From Shewanella corallii (GTDB lineage Bacteria > Pseudomonadota > Gammaproteobacteria > Enterobacterales > Shewanellaceae): DNA of 64,000 bases. The notes below the pieces were generated by a model, which was not told where the DNA came from, made no database searches, and saw only the letters and a list, made by a program, of their open reading frames with translations. The translations under genes were made by a program, and so were the position numbers. Location of the stretch: NCBI RefSeq assembly GCF_023349125.1, contig NZ_JAKIKT010000004.1, positions 248,001 to 312,000 on the forward strand. The letters run 5' to 3'. This document shows, piece by piece, positions 44,532 to 53,001 of the stretch; position 1 is the stretch's first letter; each line of letters starts with the position of its first letter.

Positions 44532-45904
44532 TGATTATCTCCTGCCAAGTTGAGACTCCGTTGCCATCTCGGAGATAAACTCCCTGAGGAAGAGTAATCA
44601 AACGTACGAAATAAGCTCTTTGATTTTGTCATAAGACTCGGAGTCCCTATCGACAAAGGTATTCCTATCAATAAACCATACTTGGTTCTTACAACGAGCT
44701 CATCACTTTGAGGGTCAAACACAGGAGTTGAGACAACTGTATCCCCCTGTTCCAAAGATACTCGACCAAGTAACTTCAACGTAGAAGATTCGAGATTCTT
44801 AGACACTTCATAAATACTACCAAAGGAATCGACAAACAATATGGAGCCATTGATATATAGAGGTGAAGACACGATTGGTAAAAAGCTGGAACCTTCAATT
44901 CTATCCAAACAGAATCTTTGTGTTCCATCTATATTAATTCTACATACTTTGCCGCGATTAATGTCACTGGAAACGCTATAAATAAGCGTCTTATTGTCTA
45001 CCAAATATATTGGTTTATTTACAACAAGCCCATCAGTAGGTGCTTCCCAAATTATGTCACCTGAATTACTCACTCTAGTTATTACCTCTGAGTATTGCGG
45101 GAAAACATTTATCTGCTCTACTCCATCTATTAAAGTAACAAGTGCTTTTTCAATTGGCTGCATACCGGCTTCTATAACTGTCCTTAAAATCGGTTGTAAA
45201 TACCTGTCCTGAGTAGGTTGCTCCTGAGAAATTGATGACTTAGTTGGTGACACAAAAATTGACTGTTCGATACTACCGTTAAACCCTTCAGCAATCATGC
45301 GAAATTGGGTTAAGCCAGTAACTGGAAAACTATGGGAGCCTAACCCTGAGTAGCTTATAACCTCGTTACCATTGCTACTTGATACAGTAATTTTTGTTGC
45401 TGAAGACACATCCCAAGAAATCACTACGGATTGGTTTAATTCAGTAATATCTGAAGACTTACTGAATCGATTAACCAAGACGGGGCCACTTATTCTAGTA
45501 GTGACTCCAACCCAGTCTGAGCATCCATAAACATCACATGCACTGACGCGAAACTCAGTACCTTTATCTTTAGCAACGTTTATCCTGTTACTTTGCTCAT
45601 CGCTGCTTATAGCTTGCCACACACCATCTTTAAAATATTCAATCTTATACCTTGTAGCTCCAGATACAGCTTCCCACTCAAGTATCCATGAATCTCCGCC
45701 ATCCGTTGTCGCAAAATACCCTGACTCGCTTGGCTGTCTTTCGATTGGTATCATAAAGCCAATATCGCCAACGGAAATCGGGGCGTAGGCCTGCTGGAAC
45801 TCTTCAGCAAATACATTGTCTGAACATGGAATGGCAGTCATGACAAAAGCAATAAAACTATAAATAGACAGATTGACCGAAGGGGAGCTTTGTTTTTTCA
45901 TCAT
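44528..45904 (-). CDS. Exported fibronectin/propeller-like companion of the giant protein
   Basis: This 458-residue protein has a signal-like segment (LSIYSFIAFVMTAIPC...VFA), a fibronectin-type domain (WILEWEAVSGATRYKIEYF, about residues 70-140), a second beta-sandwich domain (about 145-215) and a C-terminal region like the PQQ-propeller of the giant protein (SPLYINGSILFVDSFGSIYE, TPVFDPQSDELVVRT). The start is at ATG 45904, six bases after GGAT; the stop overlaps the giant gene start by ATGA. It looks like an N-terminal part of the same secretory assembly that stayed a separate chain. Function unknown. Confidence 0.72.
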   Translation of the reverse strand: MMKKQSSPSVNLSIYSFIAFVMTAIPCSDNVFAEEFQQAYAPISVGDIGFMIPIERQPSESGYFATTDGGDSWILEWEAVSGATRYKIEYFKDGVWQAISSDEQSNRINVAKDKGTEFRVSACDVYGCSDWVGVTTRISGPVLVNRFSKSSDITELNQSVVISWDVSSATKITVSSSNGNEVISYSGLGSHSFPVTGLTQFRMIAEGFNGSIEQSIFVSPTKSSISQEQPTQDRYLQPILRTVIEAGMQPIEKALVTLIDGVEQINVFPQYSEVITRVSNSGDIIWEAPTDGLVVNKPIYLVDNKTLIYSVSSDINRGKVCRINIDGTQRFCLDRIEGSSFLPIVSSPLYINGSILFVDSFGSIYEVSKNLESSTLKLLGRVSLEQGDTVVSTPVFDPQSDELVVRTKYGLLIGIPLSIGTPSLMTKSKSLFRTFDYSSSGSLSPRWQRSLNLAGDNQ

Positions 45905-45936
45905 CGCTTTATCCAAAGTATGACTTAAATTTTTAA

Positions 45937-46260
45937 CTATTTAACACTATAAATATGTACTAACGAGGGAAATCCCTCATAGCATTCACTGAAATACAGC
46001 GTTATCGGCTCTTTTGAGAAATGAGCAGCTAACATAAGAGAGTAGATCTCATCAAAATAGGGGTGAGACTTACGTAGAATATATTGGTCTGTTCTGGAGC
46101 AACTATCTGGATTCACTTTACTTTCATGACTAAACAATAGCCCATTATGTCCCTGCCAAAAGTGTAATCTGGTTATTTTCCCATTCGCTGAACCACCACC
46201 AGCAAAAGCGGAAACTGAAAGAAGCACACATATGATAAAAAGCGTAATAGTTTTAAACAT
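45937..46260 (-). CDS. Small exported array protein, copy 4
   Basis: This 107-residue protein is a clear family type: signal peptide MFKTITLFIICVLLSVSAFA, strand pair GKITRLHFWQGHNGLLF, first cysteine NPDSCSRTDQYIL, helix IYSLMLAAHFSKEPITLYF, second cysteine SECYEGFPSLVHIYSV. It is closest to copies 26 and 11, far away on the other side of the giant gene. It is the last small gene before the companion gene. Confidence 0.77.
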   Translation of the reverse strand: MFKTITLFIICVLLSVSAFAGGGSANGKITRLHFWQGHNGLLFSHESKVNPDSCSRTDQYILRKSHPYFDEIYSLMLAAHFSKEPITLYFSECYEGFPSLVHIYSVK

Positions 46261-46266
46261 ACTGGT

Positions 46267-46602
46267 TCAATCCATATAAATGTCTTTAATCTTAAACCAA
46301 GTCCCTTGGCATCCCTCAATCGTGATAACTACCTTTGAACCGGACACTTTGGCAGCAAGAAGTATACTTTTCAGAAAATTGTCAGAGCTGCTCAGCCCTG
46401 CCCAACCGTTATTTCCGGCGCACTGATTACTACTACTTGCATTGGGAAAGCCACTATCCAGTTTGATTGCGAAGGCTCCATAGGAATTGGCGAATACTCG
46501 CGCTATCTTACCGCTGTCCTGGGAGTAAGCTGCGAAGCAAAACTTGACACATAAGATGTTCAAAAACATCAACGAAAATAAAATCAACGCTCTGTTCTTC
46601 AT
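46267..46602 (-). CDS. Small exported array protein, copy 3
   Basis: This 111-residue protein has signal peptide MKNRALILFSLMFLNILCVKFCFA, then GKIARVFANSYGAFAIKL, first cysteine NQCAGNNGWAGL, helix LKSILLAAKVSGSKVVITI and second cysteine EGCQGTWFKIKDIYMD. The GNNGWAGL phrase links it to copy 12. Its stop is six bases before the next start. Confidence 0.77.
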   Translation of the reverse strand: MKNRALILFSLMFLNILCVKFCFAAYSQDSGKIARVFANSYGAFAIKLDSGFPNASSSNQCAGNNGWAGLSSSDNFLKSILLAAKVSGSKVVITIEGCQGTWFKIKDIYMD

Positions 46603-46609
46603 AATCCGA

Positions 46610-46939
46610 TTAAAGTCCCGAAGTCACTTGAATATTGTTTATTCGGCATCGTGTTCCATCACCATTGGTATATACAGTTACTGACTTATTGGATAAGGCG
46701 AATGCCAAGGCACTGGCGTAAATTCTGTTTCGCTCTTCTGGCGTTCCCCGAAAATAAATCCAACCATAGGTTCCACCATCACAATTTTCAGGCACATTTA
46801 AACCACTCAACCGGATCGCGGGATCATTTGCAGACGCCAAAAGCGACACTATTTTTCCGCTTTCCCATGTTGGTCCGGCCCATATATTAAAACTGAGAAC
46901 AAAAAGGAAGCAGTGTACTAATCGTATTACGTAAGTCAT
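46610..46939 (-). CDS. Small exported array protein, copy 2
   Basis: This 109-residue protein has signal peptide MTYVIRLVHCFLFVLSFNIWA, then GKIVSLLASANDPAIRLSG, first cysteine PENCDGGTYGWIYF, helix IYASALAFALSNKSVTVYT and second cysteine TRCRINNIQVTSGL. It follows copy 1 by only two bases. Confidence 0.76.
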   Translation of the reverse strand: MTYVIRLVHCFLFVLSFNIWAGPTWESGKIVSLLASANDPAIRLSGLNVPENCDGGTYGWIYFRGTPEERNRIYASALAFALSNKSVTVYTNGDGTRCRINNIQVTSGL

Positions 46940-46941
46940 AT

Positions 46942-47286
46942 CTACCCCACCCTATGGACTCGGATGTAACCATTAGAACAGTCACCCTGTGCATCGTAAC
47001 CAATGTTGACATTCTCTTTCATTGCGTAGGCCGTTAGTAACCTTGATAGCATTGCATTGCGTCTGTTCTCGGGAACACTTCCATGAATAACAAAGTAATA
47101 AGGGTTACAACCAGGGTGGGATGTTGGTTGTTGCTCAAACCTGAAGTAGATGTAGTCCCCGTCGGAGTAAACATACACTCCCTGAAGGACTCCACGAATA
47201 TTTGAGTTATAGGCAGCGGAAGCAGAAACGGGGATCAGAAAACTAAAAGAAACGATTAGTAATCTGAAAAGGTTATGAGTCCGCAT
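46942..47286 (-). CDS. Small exported array protein, copy 1 (first in the leftward array)
   Basis: This 114-residue protein starts at 47286 (MRTHNLFRLLIVSFSFLIPVSASA) rather than at an earlier ATG outside the signal peptide. Body: GVLQGVYVYSDGDYIYFRF, first cysteine HPGCNPYYFV, helix MLSRLLTAYAMKENVNIGY, second cysteine GDCSNGYIRVHRVG. It heads the leftward run of close or overlapping small genes, so the main promoter should lie between 47287 and 47622. Confidence 0.76.
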   Translation of the reverse strand: MRTHNLFRLLIVSFSFLIPVSASAAYNSNIRGVLQGVYVYSDGDYIYFRFEQQPTSHPGCNPYYFVIHGSVPENRRNAMLSRLLTAYAMKENVNIGYDAQGDCSNGYIRVHRVG

Positions 47287-47622
47287 AGTTAAAGGTTCCT
47301 TCCACATATTAATTGTAACGCAGCACAATTGCGTACAGCCTATAAGTCATCCTTGATAAAACTCTTTGGGTAATGAAATTATTATTTAGTTACAATTAAT
47401 ATCTTTATCAGCATCTATGAATGATGTGAATAGGTAGGCTTATACTTAATCGTAATAGATAAACTCAAATATTAACCACAAAAACACAACATATTGAATT
47501 GTCTGAAATTATATTACAGAAAACCCCTCGAATTTGATTTTGACCTAACTCCAGCAATGGTAAATAGATAAATTTGAATTAACCCATATGTATTATTCAA
47601 AGATTATAGATACCAATTAGTA
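47287..47622. promoter_or_regulatory. AT-rich leader of the array with a 12-bp inverted repeat
   Basis: No gene is seen here. ATTAATTGTAAC (47308-47319) and GTTACAATTAAT (47389-47400) are perfectly complementary and lie upstream of the first array gene, where a regulator could bind. No clean promoter could be chosen in this very AT-rich sequence. Confidence 0.35.
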
Positions 47623-48249
47623 TTAGATGCTTTTTTCCTTAAATATATTCATAAACAGTTCTGAATATGTTTTGTTAAGCAGTTCCATTGCAATAGGCTT
47701 GTTGGTTCGAATCGCTTCCAACGTGACAGGATTACCTGCTATATCAGAGGTGACAACTTGAGAAAACTCCTGAGTTTCGACGGTACCGCTCAGCGTCGCC
47801 GATATCTTCACCGCAACTTCTTCGTCTGAGCCATTAACGAGAGAGAAAGCAATAGAGTTAATTCGTATCCGAGCAAGCATTTCGTTGATAGGTAAATTTT
47901 GAGGCGTATTTTCATCACGCTCGCTGTCAACGGCAGGTTTAACCAGCTTCACAATACAATTGCAAACAGAGGACAATGCTTCCTGAGCAAGTTCATCCGT
48001 AGTTCCCTGGTCAACACCCAAATTTGAACGAATTTCTTTTGCTATCCCTTCATCAATGGCAACCCCTATAGCTACACCGACAGGCCCCATTGTGGACATT
48101 AGTGCCATGCCCGCACCAGCTCCTTTACCGGTAAAGGAAATGTAGTTGTCGTCAGGAATGGCCAGTGTCATTTCCGTTTTAGGACTACCAGCACAGGCCA
48201 TCAATAGCCACGTAAGTGAAACACAAGCCAGGATTTTGATCTGATTCAC
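47623..48249 (-). CDS. Lipoprotein of unknown function
   Basis: The 208-residue product has a lipoprotein signal (MNQIKILACVSLTWLLMACAG, lipobox LMAC). The body has a glycine/alanine-rich hydrophobic segment (GAGAGMALMSTMGPVGVAIG, about residues 43-62), a CNC pair and a C-terminal beta-rich part (AVKISATLSGTVETQEF). I do not recognise a family. It lies between the array leader and the SPFH genes and belongs by composition more to the chromosome than to the island. Confidence 0.7.
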   Translation of the reverse strand: MNQIKILACVSLTWLLMACAGSPKTEMTLAIPDDNYISFTGKGAGAGMALMSTMGPVGVAIGVAIDEGIAKEIRSNLGVDQGTTDELAQEALSSVCNCIVKLVKPAVDSERDENTPQNLPINEMLARIRINSIAFSLVNGSDEEVAVKISATLSGTVETQEFSQVVTSDIAGNPVTLEAIRTNKPIAMELLNKTYSELFMNIFKEKSI

Positions 48250-48340
48250 TTTTCCACCTCCTCATTTTCTCTGAGTTTAAGCTAAAGACTGCACAGCAAA
48301 GTGTAAATTGCCCATTGGTCTGCAACTTGACTAACTCAAT

Positions 48341-48365
48341 AAAAAGCCGGTCGTGATGACCGGCT
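48341..48365 (-). terminator. Terminator after the SPFH operon
   Basis: On the minus strand AGCCGGTC and GACCGGCT pair around ATCAC and are followed by TTTTTA. Confidence 0.85.
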
Positions 48366-48409
48366 ATAACCTGGAGATGTAAGTGGTTGACTAAATTTGA
48401 GTTGTTAAA

Positions 48410-49342
48410 TCAGCTCTTCTCTTTAAGCCCTATATTGTCCATCCAGGAGTCGAAGTCGACCATATTGGCGGGCAGGATAACCCGGCTGGATTCTTTGGAC
48501 AGGCCATCCAGCTGCTTGAGGTACTGCTCAGCCAGCTGCATTCGCAGGGCGCTCTGGCCGCCGGGGGCGGAGATCACCTCTGCCAACGCCTGGATTGATT
48601 CTGATGTGGCTTTGGCCAGTTCCATAATCTCTTCGGCGCGACCTTCGGCTTCGTTGATGCGCTTTTGCATCTCACCTTCGGAGAGGTTGATCATCTCAGC
48701 CTTCATACCTTCAGAGCGGTTGATCTTACTCTGCTTGTCACCTTCACTCTTGGCCAGCAGGGCACGGCGTTCACGCTCTGCGTTTACCTGCATCTCCATG
48801 GCATTCTTCACGGTTTCAGGTGGCGTGATGTTTTTAATCTCGTATCTGTGTACCCGAATGCCCCAGGTTGCACCGGCTTGGTCCAGCACTTCCACCACCT
48901 TGGCACTGATAATGTCACGCTCCTCGAAGGTGCGGTCCAGCTCCAGGGTACCTATAACCGAACGGGTGGTGGTCTGCGCCAGCTGAATTGCGGCATAGCG
49001 GTAATCAGTAATGCCGTAACTGGCTTTAATGGGGTCGATAACCGAGATGTAGATAACCCCATCCACCTCCACGTTGACTTCGTCACTGGAGAAACACTCC
49101 TGTGGTGGTACGTCGATGGTTTCCTCTTTCAGGTCATGGATATAGGCAACCTTGTCGATAAAGGGCACCAGCGCATGGAAACCCGCATCCAGGGTGCTGT
49201 GGTATTTGCCAAGCCGTTCCACCACGTAGGCAGACTTGGTGGGTACCAAACGGATGGACTGCAGCAGCTTGATAACAAATACTGCGAAGATCAGTCCCCA
49301 GATCGCCATTACGATCAGATCTTTGTCTACTCCACCTATCAT
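48410..49342 (-). CDS. SPFH/band 7 (stomatin-like) membrane protein, second paralog
   Basis: This 310-residue protein has one N-terminal membrane anchor (VMAIWGLIFAVFVIKLL), an SPFH domain (VVERLGKYHSTLDAGFHALVPFIDKV, quoted in outline; DVPPQECFSSDEVNVEVDGV) and a charged helical coiled-coil tail with NRSEGMKAEMINLSEGE. It resembles E. coli QmcA. Such proteins form large oligomeric membrane cages with NfeD partners and are linked to membrane microdomains and quality control. It overlaps the upstream paralog by ATGA. Confidence 0.9.
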   Translation of the reverse strand: MIGGVDKDLIVMAIWGLIFAVFVIKLLQSIRLVPTKSAYVVERLGKYHSTLDAGFHALVPFIDKVAYIHDLKEETIDVPPQECFSSDEVNVEVDGVIYISVIDPIKASYGITDYRYAAIQLAQTTTRSVIGTLELDRTFEERDIISAKVVEVLDQAGATWGIRVHRYEIKNITPPETVKNAMEMQVNAERERRALLAKSEGDKQSKINRSEGMKAEMINLSEGEMQKRINEAEGRAEEIMELAKATSESIQALAEVISAPGGQSALRMQLAEQYLKQLDGLSKESSRVILPANMVDFDSWMDNIGLKEKS

Positions 49343-50277
49343 GACTGGCCTCCTTTGCCCGATGCTTTATTTGAATTGACGCTGCTTGCAACCTGGTTCA
49401 TACCCTCAAAAAATCCCTCCAGCCTGGCCAGTTCGGTCGGTACCACAGAGACATCGGCTGTGTTCAGCACCTTGCCCAGTTGCTCAATAAATTGCTCTTT
49501 AAGCTGCATGTTCATGGCATCTGTACCGCCCTTGGTCGCCAGTGCCTCGGCCACCATAGCCATGCCCTGCGCCTGAGCCCGGGCCACAATGGCAATCTCC
49601 TGCGCAGTACCCTTGGCTTCGTTAATACGCTTTTGCTTCTGACCTTCGGAGATGTTGATCGCCTGCTGGCGTTCACCTTCAGACAGGTTAATCATGGCCG
49701 CCTTCTCTGCGTTGGCCAGGGTGATTTCAGCGCGCTTACTGCGTTCAGCTTCCATCTGTTTTTCCAGAGTGTGGATAACATGATGGGACGGGGTGATGTT
49801 CTTAATCTCGTATCTGAGGACTTTGATCCCCCAGGGATCTGAGGCTTTGTCGATCTCCCGTACAATAGACTCATTCAATTTCTCACGCTGGGAGAAGGTA
49901 TCACTCAATGTCAGCTTACCGATTTCACTTCGCATGGTGGTTTGTGCCAGATTGACCGCAGCCATACGGTAATCTTCGATGCCATAACTGGCCAGCTGAC
50001 CATCCATCACCTTGATATACACCAGACCATCTACCGCCAGCTGAGTATTATCCTTGGAGATACAGCTTTGAGGTGGCACATCCAGCACCTCTTCACGGGT
50101 ATCATGGCGATAAGCGACACGGTCGACAAAGGGAATAAGAAAGTGGAATCCGGGCTGAAGTACCGCCCTGAATTTGCCCAGTCGCTCAATCACGGCGACT
50201 TCGCGCATAGGTACAATTAACAATAACTTGTACAGAATAAACAGCACAAACAGGAGTGCGAGTGTCAGTTCAAACAT
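49339..50277 (-). CDS. SPFH/band 7 (stomatin-like) membrane protein, first paralog
   Basis: This 312-residue paralog of the next gene has the same plan: N-terminal anchor (LALLFVLFILYKLLLIV), SPFH domain (VIERLGKFRAVLQPGFHFL, DVPPQSCISKDNTQLAVDG) and a helical tail with INLSEGERQQAINISEGQ. The pair probably forms a mixed oligomer. It lies 51 bp after the NfeD gene in the same operon. Confidence 0.9.
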   Translation of the reverse strand: MFELTLALLFVLFILYKLLLIVPMREVAVIERLGKFRAVLQPGFHFLIPFVDRVAYRHDTREEVLDVPPQSCISKDNTQLAVDGLVYIKVMDGQLASYGIEDYRMAAVNLAQTTMRSEIGKLTLSDTFSQREKLNESIVREIDKASDPWGIKVLRYEIKNITPSHHVIHTLEKQMEAERSKRAEITLANAEKAAMINLSEGERQQAINISEGQKQKRINEAKGTAQEIAIVARAQAQGMAMVAEALATKGGTDAMNMQLKEQFIEQLGKVLNTADVSVVPTELARLEGFFEGMNQVASSVNSNKASGKGGQS

Positions 50278-50328
50278 AGTTTCCTTCCTTGTTAATGCTC
50301 GTCAAAAATTCCCGGCTTGGAATGACGA

Positions 50329-50787
50329 TTAATCTTCCTTCAGCGGTTCAACCACCAAGGCGATATTCTCACGACAGATAACTTTTACCTTGCTGCCAAC
50401 AGGGATTTCAGTGCCATCACCCAAGGCTGGCCATTCAGTGCCCTGAAACTCTACTCTGCCCTGCTGCTGACCCGGGCCTATCGCCTGCTTAACCAGCGCA
50501 GGTTGCTGAAACAGATCCAGTTCTTCGTCGGTATTGTCCACATGGGCATCGCCACCAATCAGCTTTTGAGTCAGACTGCGAAACGCCAACAGCAGGATGA
50601 TGGATGAGATAAACCACAGGGTGAAACTCTGTGCCAGGCCTGCGACCAGCCCCAGACCAGTCGCCGCCGCGACGATCAAGCAGGCAACCCCCAGCAGAAT
50701 CACTATACCGCCGGGAATAATCAGTTCGGCAAACATCAATACAATGCCTACTGCAGCCCAGATGAGGATAGGATTGGATAGTGTCAT
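50329..50787 (-). CDS. NfeD-family membrane protein
   Basis: This 152-residue protein has hydrophobic segments (residues about 5-70) and a C-terminal OB-fold typical of NfeD (GRVEFQGTEWPALGDGTEIP, VKVICRENIALVVEPL). NfeD proteins cap SPFH cages, and two SPFH genes follow. The start at 50787 has GGGAG six to ten bases upstream; an ATG 21 bases earlier is less likely. Confidence 0.9.
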   Translation of the reverse strand: MTLSNPILIWAAVGIVLMFAELIIPGGIVILLGVACLIVAAATGLGLVAGLAQSFTLWFISSIILLLAFRSLTQKLIGGDAHVDNTDEELDLFQQPALVKQAIGPGQQQGRVEFQGTEWPALGDGTEIPVGSKVKVICRENIALVVEPLKED

Positions 50788-50885
50788 AGTCGCTCCCTTA
50801 CATGACATTGGACATAATATGTCACAATAAATTATCCACGCCTATTAATTTCTGCTTAAGTTTCGCTCAACATAGTGACAGTAAT

Positions 50886-50922
50886 ATAAAAAAAGCGCTT
50901 TGCCTTTATCAGCAAAGCGCTT
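50886..50922 (-). terminator. Terminator after udp
   Basis: AAGCGCTTTGC and GCAAAGCGCTT form an 11-bp stem with an 8-base loop; read leftward it is followed by a run of T. Confidence 0.9.
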
Positions 50923-50950
50923 CTAAGAAAATGATTTATATACTTTAAAA

Positions 50951-51709
50951 CTAAGCCACTAGTTTACGTGCTGCATCCACTACAATGGATACGGCCGTCG
51001 TCTCGGTCTGTTTCATGGTGACTTCGTCCGGGATCTCCTGCTGGGTGCGGTTTACAATCACACCGGCAACACAGGCAGCGCGCCAGCCGTTGGTGGCACA
51101 CATGGTAAACAGGGTCGCAGACTCCATTTCATAGTTGAGTACGCCCATCTCCTGCCACTCCTTCATAGAGCCAACAAAGCGGCGGGTCACCCGACCACTG
51201 ACGGTGTCATATCTTTCCTGACCCGGATAGAAAGTATCGGAGGACGCGGTAACACCTACATGGGGCTCAACTTCGGCGTCGCGACAGGCTGCAACCATGG
51301 CAGTTGTGCACTCAAAGTTGGCAACAGCCGGGAACTCCATAGGAGCAAAGTGCAGACTCGCGCCATCCAGGCGAACAGAAGCCTGAGTGACAATCACATC
51401 TCCAACATTCACATCAGGTTGAATCGCTCCCGTTGTACCAACGCGCAGGAAAGTGGTTACGCCCAGTTGCGCCAACTCTTCAACGGCAATAGAGGTAGAA
51501 GGACCACCAATACCTGTCGAGCACACTACCACAGGCTTACCATCCAGGTATCCCAGATAGCTGGTGTACTCTCTGTGGCTGGCAAGGAAAACCGGGTTAT
51601 CCATCAATCCGGCAATGCGCTCAACCCGCTTTGGATCACCGGGAACAATTGCCAGAGTGGCGCCATCCAGCATGGCTTTGGTCAACCCGAGATGAAATAC
51701 GTCAGACAT
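50951..51709 (-). CDS. udp: Uridine phosphorylase
   Basis: This 252-residue cytoplasmic enzyme splits uridine with phosphate into uracil and ribose 1-phosphate in pyrimidine salvage. It has the family phosphate-binding start [12 protein letters not shown], the signature [29 protein letters not shown] and the nucleoside-binding [12 protein letters not shown]. Length equals E. coli Udp (253). CRP-like sites upstream fit the known CRP control of udp. Confidence 0.95.
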   Translation of the reverse strand: MSDVFHLGLTKAMLDGATLAIVPGDPKRVERIAGLMDNPVFLASHREYTSYLGYLDGKPVVVCSTGIGGPSTSIAVEELAQLGVTTFLRVGTTGAIQPDVNVGDVIVTQASVRLDGASLHFAPMEFPAVANFECTTAMVAACRDAEVEPHVGVTASSDTFYPGQERYDTVSGRVTRRFVGSMKEWQEMGVLNYEMESATLFTMCATNGWRAACVAGVIVNRTQQEIPDEVTMKQTETTAVSIVVDAARKLVA

Positions 51710-51772
51710 GATTCTGTCCTCTTGGAAAATGTAACAACGAAAATGACTCTATCGGACTCGCCGCAGGTAAAT

Positions 51773-51788
51773 TGTTAAGTGGATCACA
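51773..51788 (-). promoter_or_regulatory. CRP-like site upstream of udp
   Basis: TGTTA-AGTGGA-TCACA differs from the TGTGA-N6-TCACA consensus at one of ten positions and lies 64 bp before the udp start. Confidence 0.65.
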
Positions 51789-51923
51789 CTTCAATCAGAT
51801 ATTCTTCGTGGAATCATCATGGAGACTAGCAGACTCAAGCCAGAGCTCACAGGCTTTTGCGGATAAAATAGCGTCAATCGGCCGGCAATAAATGGGGATG
51901 CGAAACGCACTTCCAATCATTTG

Positions 51924-51939
51924 TTTGATCAGGATCACT
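51924..51939. promoter_or_regulatory. Second CRP-like site between udp and the DUF465 gene
   Basis: TTTGA-TCAGGA-TCACT matches the CRP consensus at eight of ten positions. It is about 70 bp before the rightward gene and 215 bp before udp and could serve either. Confidence 0.5.
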
Positions 51940-52009
51940 TAAACACTCATCGCAGGAGCGTAGGGTAAGAGTTAAGGAAGGTTTGTAACAATTGTTAAGG
52001 GGAAGACCA

Positions 52010-52222
52010 ATGTTTCCAGAATATCGCGGATTGATCTCAGAGCTTAAAACCAGTGATCACCACTTCCAAAAGTTGTTCGACAAGCACAATGACCTGGATG
52101 AAAAAATCAATCGACTGGAACAACACCCTGCAGAGTTCTCGCAGGAGCTGCACACTATGAAGCAGGAAAAGCTGGCATTGAAAGATGAGCTGTTCAAAAT
52201 CCTGCAGAAGCACGATAAGTAA
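52010..52222 (+). CDS. YdcH-family (DUF465) small protein
   Basis: This 70-residue, highly charged helical protein has the YdcH/DUF465 pattern: MFPEYRGLISELK, HFQKLFDKHNDLDEKINRLE and MKQEKLALKDELF. Members form short coiled coils; no function is established. GGGGA precedes the ATG at 52010. Confidence 0.85.
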   Translation: MFPEYRGLISELKTSDHHFQKLFDKHNDLDEKINRLEQHPAEFSQELHTMKQEKLALKDELFKILQKHDK

Positions 52223-52247
52223 TAAAAATATCAAATCGACATATGCA

Positions 52248-52272
52248 AAGGGCACCATTCGGTGCCCTTCTA
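52248..52272. terminator. Bidirectional terminator between convergent genes
   Basis: AAGGGCACC and GGTGCCCTT pair around ATTC, between the DUF465 gene and the convergent gene at 52295. Confidence 0.75.
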
Positions 52273-52294
52273 CTGTCTGAATATCAGTTCTCAG

Positions 52295-52753
52295 TTAAGG
52301 CTGCAGTGCCTTGGTCAGTGAATCTGCTGACTCATAGTATTGGATATCAACCATTTTCAGACCATCCAGCTTGATAACGGCCGCTTTGTCTTCCTGTGAA
52401 GGCAGTGCAGCAGTTGCCTGACCTTCGCGGTCCAGTGCAATGGCAAACGGCAGCTTTTGCAACTGTGGAATAGCCACAAACTTGGCGATCAGGCCTGGCA
52501 TGCCGCTGATATCTGCCACATACACAAGATCAGCCGGGATCTTATCGCCCATGGACTCCAGACTCTCCTGGATGATTTCACCACCTTTCATGTCACGGCT
52601 GAACAACAGAGTCCGGGTTTCTGCAGTCACCTGCTGCAGCTGCTCATTTTGATCCTGCAGTTCAAAAGTAGGAATGCTCTGTCCCTGGGTCAGAGTCGCA
52701 GCATTGGCCGCCATGGCGCACATCATGCCCATTGCCAGAATTAGTTTTTTCAT
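52295..52753 (-). CDS. Periplasmic thioredoxin-fold-like protein without a CXXC site
   Basis: This 152-residue protein has a signal peptide (MKKLILAMGMMCAMAANA) and begins like a peroxiredoxin/thioredoxin domain (LTQGQSIPTFELQDQNEQLQ), with later strands FSRDMKGG, ADLVYVADISGMPG and LPFAIALDREGQ. No cysteine remains in the mature protein, so it cannot act as a thiol oxidoreductase. It is reminiscent of YtfJ-like proteins, but I cannot name the family. The start is set by the signal peptide. Confidence 0.72.
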   Translation of the reverse strand: MKKLILAMGMMCAMAANAATLTQGQSIPTFELQDQNEQLQQVTAETRTLLFSRDMKGGEIIQESLESMGDKIPADLVYVADISGMPGLIAKFVAIPQLQKLPFAIALDREGQATAALPSQEDKAAVIKLDGLKMVDIQYYESADSLTKALQP

Positions 52754-53001
52754 GGTTTCGCCTCCCGGGCGTAGGTTATTTTTTCTGTCCCAGACCACTG
52801 TATTGCGGTTGGCTGAAGCCAAGCTTATCCAAAACCTCTGAGCGACTCATCAGGCTGATACAGTAAGCTGATCTTGCTCACATTTAATGAAACCAACTGA
52901 GTTTCATGTCAGCAGCTGCGGCCCACTCACAATGGATGCACTCTGCTCAATAAATGGTTAGAGTGTCTCGGCAGGCGCCCAATGAAGAGAAGGATGACAA
53001 A

